Numbered from the stretch's first letter, positions 27,863 through 36,545 are shown. The stretch: 64,000 bases of DNA from CALZIK01 sp945787635 (GCA_947259725.1 CAMYNM010000004.1:124001-188000), one strand, 5' to 3'. Translations and numbers: made by a program. Notes: a model not told the origin generated them from the letters alone.

Positions 27863-28366
27863 ATGGGATTATTTGATTTCGTAAAGGACGCCGGAGCCAA
27901 GATCTTCGGCGGTGACGACGACAAGCCGAAAAACAAGGTCGAGGTCCGCGAGCCTTCGCGCGAGGACGTCGAGAGGCTCCAGGAGCGCAAGGCGGCGAGC
28001 CGCCTGGTCACAATGGTCGAAACCCTGGGCTTCGAGATCGAGGACTTCTCGGTCAAGGTGGACGACGGCGTCGCCACTCTCAACGGCAAGGTCGGCTCCC
28101 AGGCCGACAAGGAGCGCATCGTCCTCGCCGTCGGCAACACCGCGGGCATCGGACGAGTGGACGACCGCCTCGAGCTCGAGGTGGCCGAGCCCGAAGCCAC
28201 CTTCTACACCGTCAAGGGCGGTGACACCCTGTCGAAGATCGCCAAGCAGCACTACGGCAACGCCTCGAAGTACCCGATCATCTTCGAGGCCAACAAGCCG
28301 ATGCTGAAGGACCCGGACAAGATTTACCCGGGCCAGGTCCTGCGGATTCCGCCGCTCGAGGCTTGA
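27863..28366 (+). CDS. kbp: Kbp-like BON-LysM potassium-binding protein
   Basis: A 167-residue protein with GAGGAGA before the ATG. It begins MGLFDFVKDAGAKIF, nearly the E. coli Kbp/YgaU start, then has a BON domain (about 45-110) and a LysM (about 115-163) ending in KIYPGQVLRIP. In E. coli Kbp is a cytoplasmic K+ sensor, and the LysM changes conformation on K+ binding. There is a slightly longer charged segment before the BON domain than in E. coli. A strong terminator follows. Confidence 0.92.
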   Translation: MGLFDFVKDAGAKIFGGDDDKPKNKVEVREPSREDVERLQERKAASRLVTMVETLGFEIEDFSVKVDDGVATLNGKVGSQADKERIVLAVGNTAGIGRVDDRLELEVAEPEATFYTVKGGDTLSKIAKQHYGNASKYPIIFEANKPMLKDPDKIYPGQVLRIPPLEA

Positions 28367-28388
28367 CTCCGCCCGATCGGGTTTGCCG

Positions 28389-28423
28389 CGCCGGGGGCCT
28401 TCTGGCCTCCGGCGTTTCTTTTC
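28389..28423 (+). terminator. Rho-independent terminator after kbp
   Basis: CGCCGGGGGCC (28389-28399), a TTCT loop, then GGCCTCCGGCG (28404-28414): an 11-bp stem with one G-T wobble, followed by TTTCTTTTC. Confidence 0.85.
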
Positions 28424-28485
28424 CCTTCCTCCCGACCGGTTTTGCCGCGCGTCGGCGGTGAGCCTCAGTGGTCCTCTTGCTGTAG

Positions 28486-28507
28486 CGGTCGACCTCCTTG
28501 TCGGGCG
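28486..28507 (-). repeat. Palindromic repeat copy 4 (inverted, imperfect)
   Basis: TGTAG precedes CGGTCGAC-CTCCTT-GTCGGGCG. The flank and loop match the reverse complement of the other copies. The second arm carries two changes, so the stem is weaker. Confidence 0.55.
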
Positions 28508-28567
28508 ACGGATGCTGCGTGGCGGCATCTCAGAGGATTCCACGTGGGCAGCGAGACGGAGAAAAGA

Positions 28568-28589
28568 CGGTCGACAGGGACGTCGACCG
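28568..28589 (+). repeat. Palindromic repeat copy 5
   Basis: CGGTCGAC-AGGGAC-GTCGACCG followed by CTACA, identical in arms and loop to copy 2, 19 kb away. Confidence 0.75.
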
Positions 28590-28638
28590 CTACAAAAGCT
28601 ACCGGTGAGACGATCCTCGAACCTCGGCCGCCAGAAGA

Positions 28639-28660
28639 CGGTCGACGGGGACGTCGACCG
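28639..28660 (+). repeat. Palindromic repeat copy 6
   Basis: CGGTCGAC-GGGGAC-GTCGACCG followed by CTCCA, 71 bp after copy 5; it differs from copy 5 by one loop base. Confidence 0.75.
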
Positions 28661-28680
28661 CTCCAAGCCGCTAGCCGCGG

Positions 28681-28908
28681 CTACTCTTCGTCTTCGCCGA
28701 CGAGCGCCTGGAGCCGGTCCGCGAGGCGCTCGACCCGGCGCTTGATCTCCGCCCGCTCACGCTCGAGTCCGGCCGATCCACCGGCGCTCTTTTGCCCGGT
28801 TTCGAGCTTCTTGACCCGCGCCGCAAGGTTGCGATTCTTTCGCCGAAGCTCGGTCAGCTCTCCGAGCAGTTTCTCGACCTGCCGTTCGAGCTCCTTCATC
28901 GAATCCAT
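28681..28908 (-). CDS. Small coiled-coil protein, ZapB-like
   Basis: A 75-residue protein that is almost wholly heptad coiled coil (MKELERQVEKLLGELTELRRKNRNLAARVKKLE...RRVERLADRLQALVGED). Its size and make-up resemble the cell-division coiled-coil protein ZapB, but such sequences are hard to assign. It follows pheT by 7 bp and is probably the last gene of the translation operon. A short coiled-coil or zapA-like gene near pheT is common in other bacteria. Confidence 0.7.
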   Translation of the reverse strand: MDSMKELERQVEKLLGELTELRRKNRNLAARVKKLETGQKSAGGSAGLERERAEIKRRVERLADRLQALVGEDEE

Positions 28909-28915
28909 CGTCGGG

Positions 28916-30973
28916 TCAGCCTCCGAGTTTGAATCGGCGCTCGAGCGCTTCGGCCAGCCGCCCGTGCTGCTCGTTCACTTCATCCTGGGTGAGCGAGCGA
29001 TCGTGGGCGCCGTAGCGAAACGAGATCGTCGTGTTCACCGCACCCGCGGGCACGCCCTCGCCGCAATACCGATCCGTCATCTCGAAGTCGGTCAGCGATT
29101 CGGGGCGAAGCTCCCGAATCGCGACGGCCAGCGTGGCCCAAGCGGTGTCGAGAGAATGAGTCAGCGTGAGATCGACGGCCACGCCGGGGTGGCGCGGCGG
29201 CGCGGTCACCTCGTCGGGAGCGCCGCGGCCGAGCTCTTCGATCCGGATCTCGCCGGCGTAGAGCGGTACCGCGCTCTCCGGCTCGTCGACTCGCCCCAGG
29301 TAGCCGATCGGTACCGGATCCGCAGCGCCGCGCCGGGCCAGATGAATCTCGGCCGCGGTGCCGGGAATGAGACCGGCCAGCGCGGCGGGCTCGAACCTGA
29401 GCTCGGCCCCGCTCTCGCGCGCCATCATCTCCAAGACACCCTTGAGGTCGAAGAAGTCGAGCTCGAGGCCGCGCTGCCAGGGGCTCCCGAGCCGACCACC
29501 CAGAATCACACCGAGTGAGTCCACCTCGCTGCCCGACGCGGGAAACACATGGCCGAATTCGAAAAGCTGGACGGACTGGGCACCGCGGCGAAGGTTGTAG
29601 AGAGCTCCTTCGACGAGATTCGGAAGCAGCGATCGCTGCATGAAAGCGTACTGCTCTGACAGGGCGTTCGCGAGCTCGAGCGGTGGCCCCACCGCCAGAC
29701 CGTTGAATCTCGAGTCCGCGCCGGCCGAGCCGAACGAGTAGGTAATGGTCTCGGCCAAACCGCAGGCCGCCAGAAGGTTGCGCAGCTCCTCGCGTCGAAG
29801 GTGCGAAAGGCTCAGCCCCGGGTCCGGTCCCTCGATCGCGGGCAGCGTTGAGGGAATCGCGTCGAGACCGCGCATCCGAAGCACCTCCTCGTAGAAATAC
29901 GCCGGGTACACGCGGCCCTTCGGATCGGCTTCGAAGTCGAACCGCCTCCAGGAAGGCACCTGAACGTTCCAGGCGGTTTCGTCTCCGAACAGCCGCTGAA
30001 GCGTAAAGCCCAACCGACCGAGGTGCTCGACAACGAAGCTCTCATCGGTCTCGACACCGGCAAAAGCGTTCAAACCCTCGAGGGAAAACTCACCCTCCAC
30101 CGGTTCGGTCACGTCGGGCCGCACATCGATGACCTGCGGATCGAGCTTGCCGCCGCACAGATCCACGATCAAGCCCGCGGCGCGAAGCGCGGCCTCGAGG
30201 CAGGCTTCGGGATCCGAGCCACGCTCGAAGCGATGACTGGCGTCGGTGTGCATCGCCAGTGCTTTGGCGCCGTTTCGAACTCGAGTCGGCTGGAAATGGG
30301 CACTCTCGATGAGTACGTTGACCGTACCTTCGGAGACCTCACTGTCCCTACCGCCCATGATCCCGGCCAGGGCCACGGCCTCCTGGCCGTCGGCGATCAC
30401 CAGGATCTCCGGAACCAGCAGGCGCGTCTCTCCGTCCAGGGTGATCAACGCTTCGCCGTTGCGGGCCGATCGCACGACGATTTTTTGTCCACGAAGCTTG
30501 TCGGCATCGAATCCATGCAGTGGCTGGCCGTACTCCCACAACACGAAGTTCGTGACATCGACGACGTTGTTGATCGACCGGACTCCGACCGCCTCGAGCC
30601 GCGCCTTGAGCCAGTCAGGGCTGGTTCCCACGCGAATCCCGCGGACGACGACTCCCACGTATCGGGGACAGCCCACCGGATCTTCGATCTCGATCGAGCC
30701 CCAGCTATTCGCATCGATGCGGATGACTCCAGGCGTCGGAAGGTCGGGTTGCTCGACCGTCTGGCCGAACAACGCGCCGACTTCGCGAGCGATCCCGAGA
30801 TGGCTCATGCAATCCGCTCGGTTGCTGGTGACGTCCACCTCGAAAAGTACGTCGTCTCCCACGTGATCGCTGCCTTCGACGGCGAGACCCGCTCCGGTCA
30901 GCCCGTTGGCCAGGGCTTCGAAACTCTCGGGGAGAGTGACGTATTCGGCCAGCCAGCTTCGTGAGAACCGCAC
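28916..30973 (-). CDS. pheT: Phenylalanyl-tRNA synthetase beta subunit (short form)
   Basis: A 685-residue protein with GTG start at 30973, one base after the pheS stop. Domain order: B1 start (MRFSRSWLAEYVTLP), B3/B4 (VTSNRADCMSHLGIAREV), B5, catalytic-like and the C-terminal FDX-ACB anticodon domain (HPGVAVDLTLTH...YGAHDRSLTQDEV). The tRNA-binding EMAP/OB domain that occupies about residues 40-150 of E. coli PheT is absent: the sequence runs directly from GAGLAVEG to DVLFEVDVTSNRADC. The total length is therefore about 110 residues below the E. coli form. With PheS it forms the alpha2-beta2 enzyme. Confidence 0.95.
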   Translation of the reverse strand: MRFSRSWLAEYVTLPESFEALANGLTGAGLAVEGSDHVGDDVLFEVDVTSNRADCMSHLGIAREVGALFGQTVEQPDLPTPGVIRIDANSWGSIEIEDPVGCPRYVGVVVRGIRVGTSPDWLKARLEAVGVRSINNVVDVTNFVLWEYGQPLHGFDADKLRGQKIVVRSARNGEALITLDGETRLLVPEILVIADGQEAVALAGIMGGRDSEVSEGTVNVLIESAHFQPTRVRNGAKALAMHTDASHRFERGSDPEACLEAALRAAGLIVDLCGGKLDPQVIDVRPDVTEPVEGEFSLEGLNAFAGVETDESFVVEHLGRLGFTLQRLFGDETAWNVQVPSWRRFDFEADPKGRVYPAYFYEEVLRMRGLDAIPSTLPAIEGPDPGLSLSHLRREELRNLLAACGLAETITYSFGSAGADSRFNGLAVGPPLELANALSEQYAFMQRSLLPNLVEGALYNLRRGAQSVQLFEFGHVFPASGSEVDSLGVILGGRLGSPWQRGLELDFFDLKGVLEMMARESGAELRFEPAALAGLIPGTAAEIHLARRGAADPVPIGYLGRVDEPESAVPLYAGEIRIEELGRGAPDEVTAPPRHPGVAVDLTLTHSLDTAWATLAVAIRELRPESLTDFEMTDRYCGEGVPAGAVNTTISFRYGAHDRSLTQDEVNEQHGRLAEALERRFKLGG

Positions 30974-30974
30974 A

Positions 30975-32006
30975 TCAACCCCTTACCTGCCGCAACACCC
31001 GCTCATCACTGTCGAAAAGGAGCCTGATATTGGGGATGCCGAAACGAATCATCGCAACGCGGTCGATCCCCAAGCCAAAGGCGAAGCCGGTGTAGACAGA
31101 CGGGTCGATGCCGCATCGCTCGAGCACTCGCGGGTTGACCATCCCCGACCCCAGAATCTCCATCCAGCCGGTATCCGAGCACACCCGGCACCCACTGCCC
31201 GAGCAGAAGGGGCAGGTGATGTCCACCTCCGCCGACGGCTCGGTGAACGGAAAGTAGCTCGGCCTCAGCCTCACACCGGTCTCTTCCGAGAACAGCCGAT
31301 GCACGAAGGCTTCGAGCGTGCCCTTCAAGTCGCCAAAGGTGATGCCCTTGCCCACGGCCAATCCCTCGATCTGGTGGAACATCGGGGAGTGACGCAGATC
31401 GTTGTCCTTGCGATACACCCGACCCGGACAGATCACCCGAATGGGCGGATCGCGGTCGACCATGGTCCGAATCTGGACCGGCGACGTATGCGTGCGCAGC
31501 AAACGGCCGTCCCGCAGAAAGAAGGTGTCCTGCTCTTCCCGGGCCGGATGGTCGGGCGGGAAGTTGAGCGCCTCGAAGTTGTGGAAATCGTCCTCGACCT
31601 CGGGCCCCTCGGCAACGCTGAACCCCAGACCCGCAAAGATCTCCACGATCTCGCGGACCACCAGGCTCACGGGATGCGCGGTTCCGACCCGCGGCGGTCG
31701 CCCCGGTAGGGTGACATCGAGCGCCGCAGACTGGGTCGACGCTGTTCGTTCGCGAGCGGAAAGAGAGGCGTCGAGCTCCTCGAGCCTCGCCTCGACGGAG
31801 TTCTTGAGTCGATTGACGGCCTGCCCGAAGTCCTTGCGTTCGTCGGGCGGAAGACCGCCCAGCTGCGACAATAGGCCGCGAACGATCCCGCGCTTGCGAC
31901 CGAGCCACTTGAGGCGCAACGCCTCCCAGGCGGCGCGGTCGCTCGCCGCCGAGGCCTCTCGCTCGAACTCCTCGCGTTGCTGCGCGAGATCTGGCGGATC
32001 CGGCAC
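30975..32006 (-). CDS. pheS: Phenylalanyl-tRNA synthetase alpha subunit
   Basis: A 343-residue class II synthetase subunit, GTG start 32006 with GGAGGT just upstream. N-terminal coiled coil (about 5-90), then HPVSLVVREIVEIFAGLGF, motif 2 RVYRKDNDLRHSPMFHQIEG, FTEPSAEVDITC, and the C-terminal GFAFGLGIDRVAMIRFGIPNIR. All catalytic motifs are intact. Also contains CPFCSGSGCRVCSDTG, a Cys-rich insert seen in some PheS proteins. It lies 22 bp after rplT. Confidence 0.97.
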   Translation of the reverse strand: MPDPPDLAQQREEFEREASAASDRAAWEALRLKWLGRKRGIVRGLLSQLGGLPPDERKDFGQAVNRLKNSVEARLEELDASLSARERTASTQSAALDVTLPGRPPRVGTAHPVSLVVREIVEIFAGLGFSVAEGPEVEDDFHNFEALNFPPDHPAREEQDTFFLRDGRLLRTHTSPVQIRTMVDRDPPIRVICPGRVYRKDNDLRHSPMFHQIEGLAVGKGITFGDLKGTLEAFVHRLFSEETGVRLRPSYFPFTEPSAEVDITCPFCSGSGCRVCSDTGWMEILGSGMVNPRVLERCGIDPSVYTGFAFGLGIDRVAMIRFGIPNIRLLFDSDERVLRQVRG

Positions 32007-32028
32007 CGCTACCTCCGCGGCCGCCGGC

Positions 32029-32418
32029 TCAGCCCGCCGCCGTAGCGCTCTTCGGGGTTGCCTCGGCCAGCGTCTTCTTGGCGAGCTCGGCGAACTCGGC
32101 GAACGCCTCCGCGTCGCGAACCGCCAGATCCGCCAGCATCTTGCGGTTCACCTCGCAACCGGCCTTGTTCAGTCCGTCGATGAGCCGATTGTAGGACAGG
32201 CCGTTGATCCGGGCGGCGGCGTTGATACGGATGATCCAGAGACCGCGGAAGTTCCGCTTCTTCTGACGGCGGTCACGGTACGCGAACTGGCGCGATCGAT
32301 CGACCGCCAGTTTCGCGACGCGGTGGGCTCGCGACTTGGTTCCGTAATAACCCTTGGCCGCCTTTAGGATCTTCCTGCGACGCTGGGCTCTCCTTTTTCC
32401 GCGCTTGACTCTTGGCAT
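32029..32418 (-). CDS. rplT: 50S ribosomal protein L20
   Basis: 129 residues beginning MPRVKRGKRRAQRRRKILK with all L20 signatures (RDRRQKKRNFRGLWI, RINAAARINGLSYNRLI). About ten Ala/Thr/Ser-rich residues are added at the C-terminus compared with E. coli (118 aa). The 117-bp leader to rpmI contains a small hairpin (32441-32447 with 32451-32457, GCCCGAT/ATCGGGC). It could take part in L20 control as known in other bacteria; that is only a suggestion. Confidence 0.98.
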   Translation of the reverse strand: MPRVKRGKRRAQRRRKILKAAKGYYGTKSRAHRVAKLAVDRSRQFAYRDRRQKKRNFRGLWIIRINAAARINGLSYNRLIDGLNKAGCEVNRKMLADLAVRDAEAFAEFAELAKKTLAEATPKSATAAG

Positions 32419-32535
32419 ATCGAACCTCGTTTCCTTATCCGCCCGATCGGATCGGGCTCGTCAAGCACCGCGGCTTGCGCGCGGAGCGGGCCGCCGGACA
32501 GGTTCGTTCCGGTCGGGCCTCTTTTTTCCGTCTTC

Positions 32536-32730
32536 CTAGCTGTGCAGCATCTCTTTGATGTTGCGCGCGGTCTTGCCGGTGGTGACCACCGCCTGGCGAA
32601 GCTGCCGCTTCCGCTTGGTGGTCTTCTTGGTCAGGATGTGGGAGTGCATCGACTGGTGGCGCTTGACCTTGCCGGTGCCGGTCACCTTGAAGCGCTTGGC
32701 CGCGCCGCGATGGGTTTTCTGCTTGGGCAC
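32536..32730 (-). CDS. rpmI: 50S ribosomal protein L35
   Basis: 64 residues from GTG 32730 (AAGGAG 6 bp upstream), with the L35 pattern PKQKTHRGAAKRFKVTGTGKVKRHQSM and KTTKRKRQLRQAV, ending KEMLHS. The longer frame extending upstream overlaps thrS in the wrong frame and is not real. It sits 86 bp downstream of thrS, with no infC between. Confidence 0.97.
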   Translation of the reverse strand: MPKQKTHRGAAKRFKVTGTGKVKRHQSMHSHILTKKTTKRKRQLRQAVVTTGKTARNIKEMLHS

Positions 32731-32816
32731 TTTAGACTCCTTGCGTGACTCGACCGCCGTTCGGACCGGCGGTCGCGGCCGATGAGTGTAGCACGATCGG
32801 GGACACGATTCCTTCC

Positions 32817-34751
32817 CTAGAGTTCCCGGCTGCGGCTCGCCGCCAGCTCGCGGATCCGCTCGACGATCTCGGCGAGCGGCCTGGCACCCAGGTCCTCGCC
32901 GGTGCGTGGGCGCACGGCTACGGTCTCGGAATCCTGTTCGCGGCCACCCACTACCAGCATGTAGGGGACCTTCTGGAGCTGCGCCTCGCGGATCTTGTAG
33001 CCGAGCTTTTCGCTTCGGTCGTCCAGGTGCGCACGCACGTTGCCGGAGGTCAAGGTGTCCTGAACCGCCTTCGCGTAGTCGTGGAACTTGTCGGACACCG
33101 GCAGCACCACCGCCTGGATCGGCGCCAACCAGACCGGAAAGGCGCCGGCCGTGTGCTCGATCAGAATGCCCAGGAATCGCTCGACCGACCCCAGCATCGC
33201 CCGGTGGATCATCACCGGCCGATGCTCGGCGCCGTCTTCTCCGATGTAGGCCAGGCCGAACCGCTCGGGCAGGAAGTAGTCCAGCTGAACCGTGCCCAAC
33301 TGCCAGGAGCGCCCGATGGCGTCCTTGATCTGGAAGTCGATCTTGGGCCCGTAGAACGCGCCGTCGCCGGCGTTGACCTCGTACTCGATTCCCGCGCCTT
33401 CGAGCGCCGCCGCGAGATCCTTCTCGGCGCGGTCCCAGAGCTCGTCCGATCCCAGCCGTTTCTCGGGCCGGGTGGAGAGCTCGATCAAGAGCTCGTCGAA
33501 GCCGAAGGTCTCGTAGATGCCGCGAATGATCGAGACCGCCAGCAGGACTTCGACCTCGACCTGTTCCGGCGTGCAGAAGACATGGGCGTCGTCCTGGGCG
33601 AACGACCGGACCCGGGTCAGGCCCGAGGTCTGGCCGCTGCGCTCGTAGCGATGCAGCCGCCCGAAGTCCGCGTACCGGATCGGAAGATCCCGGTACGAGC
33701 GCAAAGTGTTCGAAAAGATCAAGCAGTGGGTCGGGCAGTTCATCGGCTTGACCGCGTACTGCCGCTCGTCCACCTCGGCGAAATACATCCCGTCGCGGTA
33801 GTTGTCGTAGTGCCCGGAGGTGTGCCAGAGATCGACGTCGAGGATCTGGGGCGTGACGACCTCGTGGTAGCCGTTGTCGCGATTGCGCTCGCGCACGTAG
33901 TCGATCAGGGCGTTGTAGATGAACGCGCCCTTGGGGTGAAAGAACGGGCTCGCCGGCGCGTGCTCGTTGAAGCTGAACAGATCGAGCTCGGGCCCCAGGC
34001 GGCGGTGATCGCGCAGTTTGGCCTGTTCGAGGCGCTCCAGGTAGTCGTCGAGCTCCTTGGCACTCCCGAACGCGGTGCCGTAGATGCGCTGGAGCATCTC
34101 GCCCGACTCGTCGCCGCGAAAGTAGGCGCCCGAGGTTTCGAGCAGCTTGATCGCCTTGACCTGGCCGGCGCGCTGGGCGTGGGGACCGCGGCACAGGTCG
34201 GCGAAGCGGCCATGCCGGTAGAGGGTAATGGTCTCGCCTTCGGGTATGTCGCCGAGGCGATCGACCTTCAGCGTCTCGCCCATCGACGCGAACAGCTCGG
34301 CGGCCTGCTCGCGGCTGATCTCCTCGCGCTCGAAGACACTGTTTTCGGCGAGGATCTCACGCATCTTGCTCTCGATCTTCTCGAGGTCCTCGGCGGTGAA
34401 GGCGCGCGGAAAGCGGAAGTCGTACTGGAACTTCTCCGAATGATCCTGGCGGCCGGCGTCGATCTCGACCTCGGGCCAGAGGCGCTTGACCGCGTCCGCC
34501 AGCACATGCTCGGCGCTGTGGCGCAAAAAATCTCCCGCCTCGGGGCTCTTGGTGGTGAACAGCCGGAACTGGCCGCTCGAGTCGAGTGGCGTTCTCAGAT
34601 CCACCGGCTGGCCGTCGAGCTCCGCTCCGACCGCGTCTTTGGCCAGGCGGGGACCGATGCCCTCGGCGACCGCCAGCGGGGTCGTACCGCAGGCGACCTC
34701 GCGAACGGAGCCGTCCGGCAGAGTGAGATGGATCGATTCGGATCCGGGCAT
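32817..34751 (-). CDS. thrS: Threonyl-tRNA synthetase
   Basis: A full-length 644-residue enzyme. TGS domain (residues 8-55), editing domain with HSAEH (His78-x-x-x-His82) and the GRFADLCRGPH motif, catalytic core with the zinc Cys in MNCPTHCLIF, HRPVMIHRAMLGSVERFLGILIEHTAG as class II motif 3, and the anticodon domain from APIQAVVLPVSD. It charges tRNA-Thr and removes mischarged Ser. It is the first protein gene of the operon, 23 bp downstream of tRNA-Val(CAC), so it may be transcribed with the tRNAs. Confidence 0.97.
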   Translation of the reverse strand: MPGSESIHLTLPDGSVREVACGTTPLAVAEGIGPRLAKDAVGAELDGQPVDLRTPLDSSGQFRLFTTKSPEAGDFLRHSAEHVLADAVKRLWPEVEIDAGRQDHSEKFQYDFRFPRAFTAEDLEKIESKMREILAENSVFEREEISREQAAELFASMGETLKVDRLGDIPEGETITLYRHGRFADLCRGPHAQRAGQVKAIKLLETSGAYFRGDESGEMLQRIYGTAFGSAKELDDYLERLEQAKLRDHRRLGPELDLFSFNEHAPASPFFHPKGAFIYNALIDYVRERNRDNGYHEVVTPQILDVDLWHTSGHYDNYRDGMYFAEVDERQYAVKPMNCPTHCLIFSNTLRSYRDLPIRYADFGRLHRYERSGQTSGLTRVRSFAQDDAHVFCTPEQVEVEVLLAVSIIRGIYETFGFDELLIELSTRPEKRLGSDELWDRAEKDLAAALEGAGIEYEVNAGDGAFYGPKIDFQIKDAIGRSWQLGTVQLDYFLPERFGLAYIGEDGAEHRPVMIHRAMLGSVERFLGILIEHTAGAFPVWLAPIQAVVLPVSDKFHDYAKAVQDTLTSGNVRAHLDDRSEKLGYKIREAQLQKVPYMLVVGGREQDSETVAVRPRTGEDLGARPLAEIVERIRELAASRSREL

Positions 34752-34774
34752 GTTCCAGTCGAGGTGTCGGAAAG

Positions 34775-34851
34775 TGGTAGGCGCTAGCGGACTCGAACCG
34801 CTGACCTCTACCGTGTGAAGGTAGCGCTCTAACCAGCTGAGCTAAGCGCCT
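34775..34851 (-). tRNA. tRNA-Val (anticodon CAC)
   Basis: 77 nt including encoded CCA. Acceptor stem AGGCGCT with AGCGCCT, D-arm GCTC...GAGC, anticodon stem CTACC/GGTAG around loop TTCACAC (anticodon CAC, reading GUG), T-arm AGCGG-TTCGAGT-CCGCT. All stems are perfectly paired. Confidence 0.95.
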
Positions 34852-34907
34852 CGAAAACGAATCCCGGAGCGAAAGACCCTGTCGATCGGGCCTCGCGTTC
34901 CTGAATC

Positions 34908-34984
34908 TGGTAGGCCCGAGCGGACTCGAACCGCTGACCTCTACGATGTCAACGTAGCGCTCTAACCAGCTGAGCTACGGGCCT
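34908..34984 (-). tRNA. tRNA-Val (anticodon GAC)
   Basis: 77 nt including encoded CCA. Acceptor AGGCCCG/CGGGCCT, anticodon stem CTACG/CGTAG around loop TTGACAT (anticodon GAC, reading GUC/GUU). D- and T-arms are identical to tRNA-Val(CAC) 56 bp downstream, so the pair looks like a local duplication that changed the anticodon and acceptor stems. Confidence 0.95.
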
Positions 34985-35078
34985 TTGGAAGATGCCGATA
35001 CCGTCGTTCAAACGTCCTCCGAGCGAGCATCGGCCGCCGCTCGGAATCTCGAAACTTACAACCGCCGTCGACCGGGTG

Positions 35079-36512
35079 TCAATCAGGGCGGCTGGCGGCG
35101 GCACCCCAGACCTCGGTATCTGGGTAGAAGCCGTACCAACCGAACCAGAACGCCACGTGCCCCGGCAGGCGCTCGAGAGACCGCTCGACGGCTGCGGTTT
35201 CGAGCCGTAGCGCCTCCTCCTCGACCCGCCACACCTTGCCTTCGGCGTCTTCGAGCCGCCCCGAATCGGCACCCGGCACAAAGCGCTCACCGCCGCTTCG
35301 AAAAACCCGAATTGCGCCGCTCACCGGGTCGCTCACCACGACGATCTCGACGCCTCCGACAAGGTCGTGAATCACCGGCGTCCGGTAGAGCGCTTCCAAG
35401 GGATAGGCTTTGGCAGCCTCGCCGATCCTCACAGCATAGATCTCGTCGTTACGCCCCAGCGCCGAGCTCTTGCGCCACACCGGAAACGAAACGCCCTTGC
35501 GAGCGCGGTCGGCCGCCCCCTCCGCATAGTCGAAGTTGAACTCGCGCCCGAGCCGGCGCTTGAGCTCCGGAATATCAAGAACGTCGGTCTCCGGATGCGC
35601 CTCGCGCCACTGTTGCCAACGGGTCAGAGTCACCGGCAGCGACTCGAGGGCCATTTCGAGCTTCGCCTCGTCGCCGAGCACCGCCTCACCGGTCAGGTTG
35701 CTCCAGAGGCTGAAGGTCGCCCGGTCGTACATGAGCTTGTTGCTTCGGTAGAGCAGACCGGAAGTTCCAAGCATGCGCCGGCCGTCGGCGGTTGGGGTGG
35801 AATAGAGCACCGCCGAACCGCAGAGCGTGCAGTAGCTCAGAGCCAGGGGCTGGTCGCCAACAGTGTCGTTGAGCATCTCGTGCCAGGAAAGAACCCGCCT
35901 GGGATAGGCCCGATAGACGCCGCTGGCGTGAACTCCGAAGACCAGTTCGCGGTCGCGCATGAACCGGGCTTCGGCCGCCGGCACAGTCGGCGGGTCATCG
36001 ATCGAGGGAATGCCATCCAAGGGAACCCCACCCCAGACGATCTCCTCGAGCCGGATGCGCGCTGGAACACCGGCGTAGATCAGGCGGCCGAACCCCGCGT
36101 CGACCCTCCGCAGCTGCAGTGACTTCCACTGATCGTAGCCGGGCTTGGGCGCGAGGTCCTTGCGGGTCCCGATGTACTCGACCCAATCGAAGTAGCGCCC
36201 GCCAGCGTCTTCGCCGGTCAGTTGCTGGAGCACTTTGATCACCGGCGCCCGTTTCGGACCCGGTATGAAAAAGAGACCATCCACGATTCCCGGCACCAGC
36301 GTCTCGTCTCCCGCCGCGATCAGAGCCTTGGCTGCGGCCTTGGCATCCTTGGGCTCGCCCGCGACCAGTTGAGCCACGAGACGGTAGCCCTCCTGCGGCT
36401 CCAGAACGGCGCCGACAACCGGCCTCGAAAGGAGAAGGGCCACCACCGCGAGCCAGAGGCCCGCGCGCAGCAACGCGGCTCTTCGGGTCGTCGTCCTGGA
36501 GCTCCGATTCAC
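35079..36512 (-). CDS. DUF3179 domain protein
   Basis: A 477-residue secreted protein (GTG start 36512, signal LLRAGLWLAVVALLLSRPVVGA). The DUF3179 signature is clear: VYRAYPRRVLSWHEMLNDTVGDQPLALSYCTLCGSAVLY, then a second part with FPVWRK, EIYAVRIGEAAKAYPLEAL and VVVSDPVSGAIRVF. The CTLCG motif hints at metal or disulfide chemistry, but the function is unknown. It lies 33 bp downstream of the VWA gene and is the last gene of the 42123-35079 cluster. No metal or redox partner gene is close. Confidence 0.9.
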   Translation of the reverse strand: MNRSSRTTTRRAALLRAGLWLAVVALLLSRPVVGAVLEPQEGYRLVAQLVAGEPKDAKAAAKALIAAGDETLVPGIVDGLFFIPGPKRAPVIKVLQQLTGEDAGGRYFDWVEYIGTRKDLAPKPGYDQWKSLQLRRVDAGFGRLIYAGVPARIRLEEIVWGGVPLDGIPSIDDPPTVPAAEARFMRDRELVFGVHASGVYRAYPRRVLSWHEMLNDTVGDQPLALSYCTLCGSAVLYSTPTADGRRMLGTSGLLYRSNKLMYDRATFSLWSNLTGEAVLGDEAKLEMALESLPVTLTRWQQWREAHPETDVLDIPELKRRLGREFNFDYAEGAADRARKGVSFPVWRKSSALGRNDEIYAVRIGEAAKAYPLEALYRTPVIHDLVGGVEIVVVSDPVSGAIRVFRSGGERFVPGADSGRLEDAEGKVWRVEEEALRLETAAVERSLERLPGHVAFWFGWYGFYPDTEVWGAAASRPD

Positions 36513-36545
36513 AATCGAGATACGGTGGGCCGGTAGCGCTCGGTT

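Noticed and set aside
32536..34194. 552-codon minus-strand ORF ending in L35
   Set aside because: Its first 480 codons overlap thrS in the wrong frame; only the last 64 codons (rpmI) are real.
32745..34787. 680-codon plus-strand ORF antisense to thrS
   Set aside because: thrS on the minus strand has all synthetase motifs. The plus frame is a GC-codon shadow.
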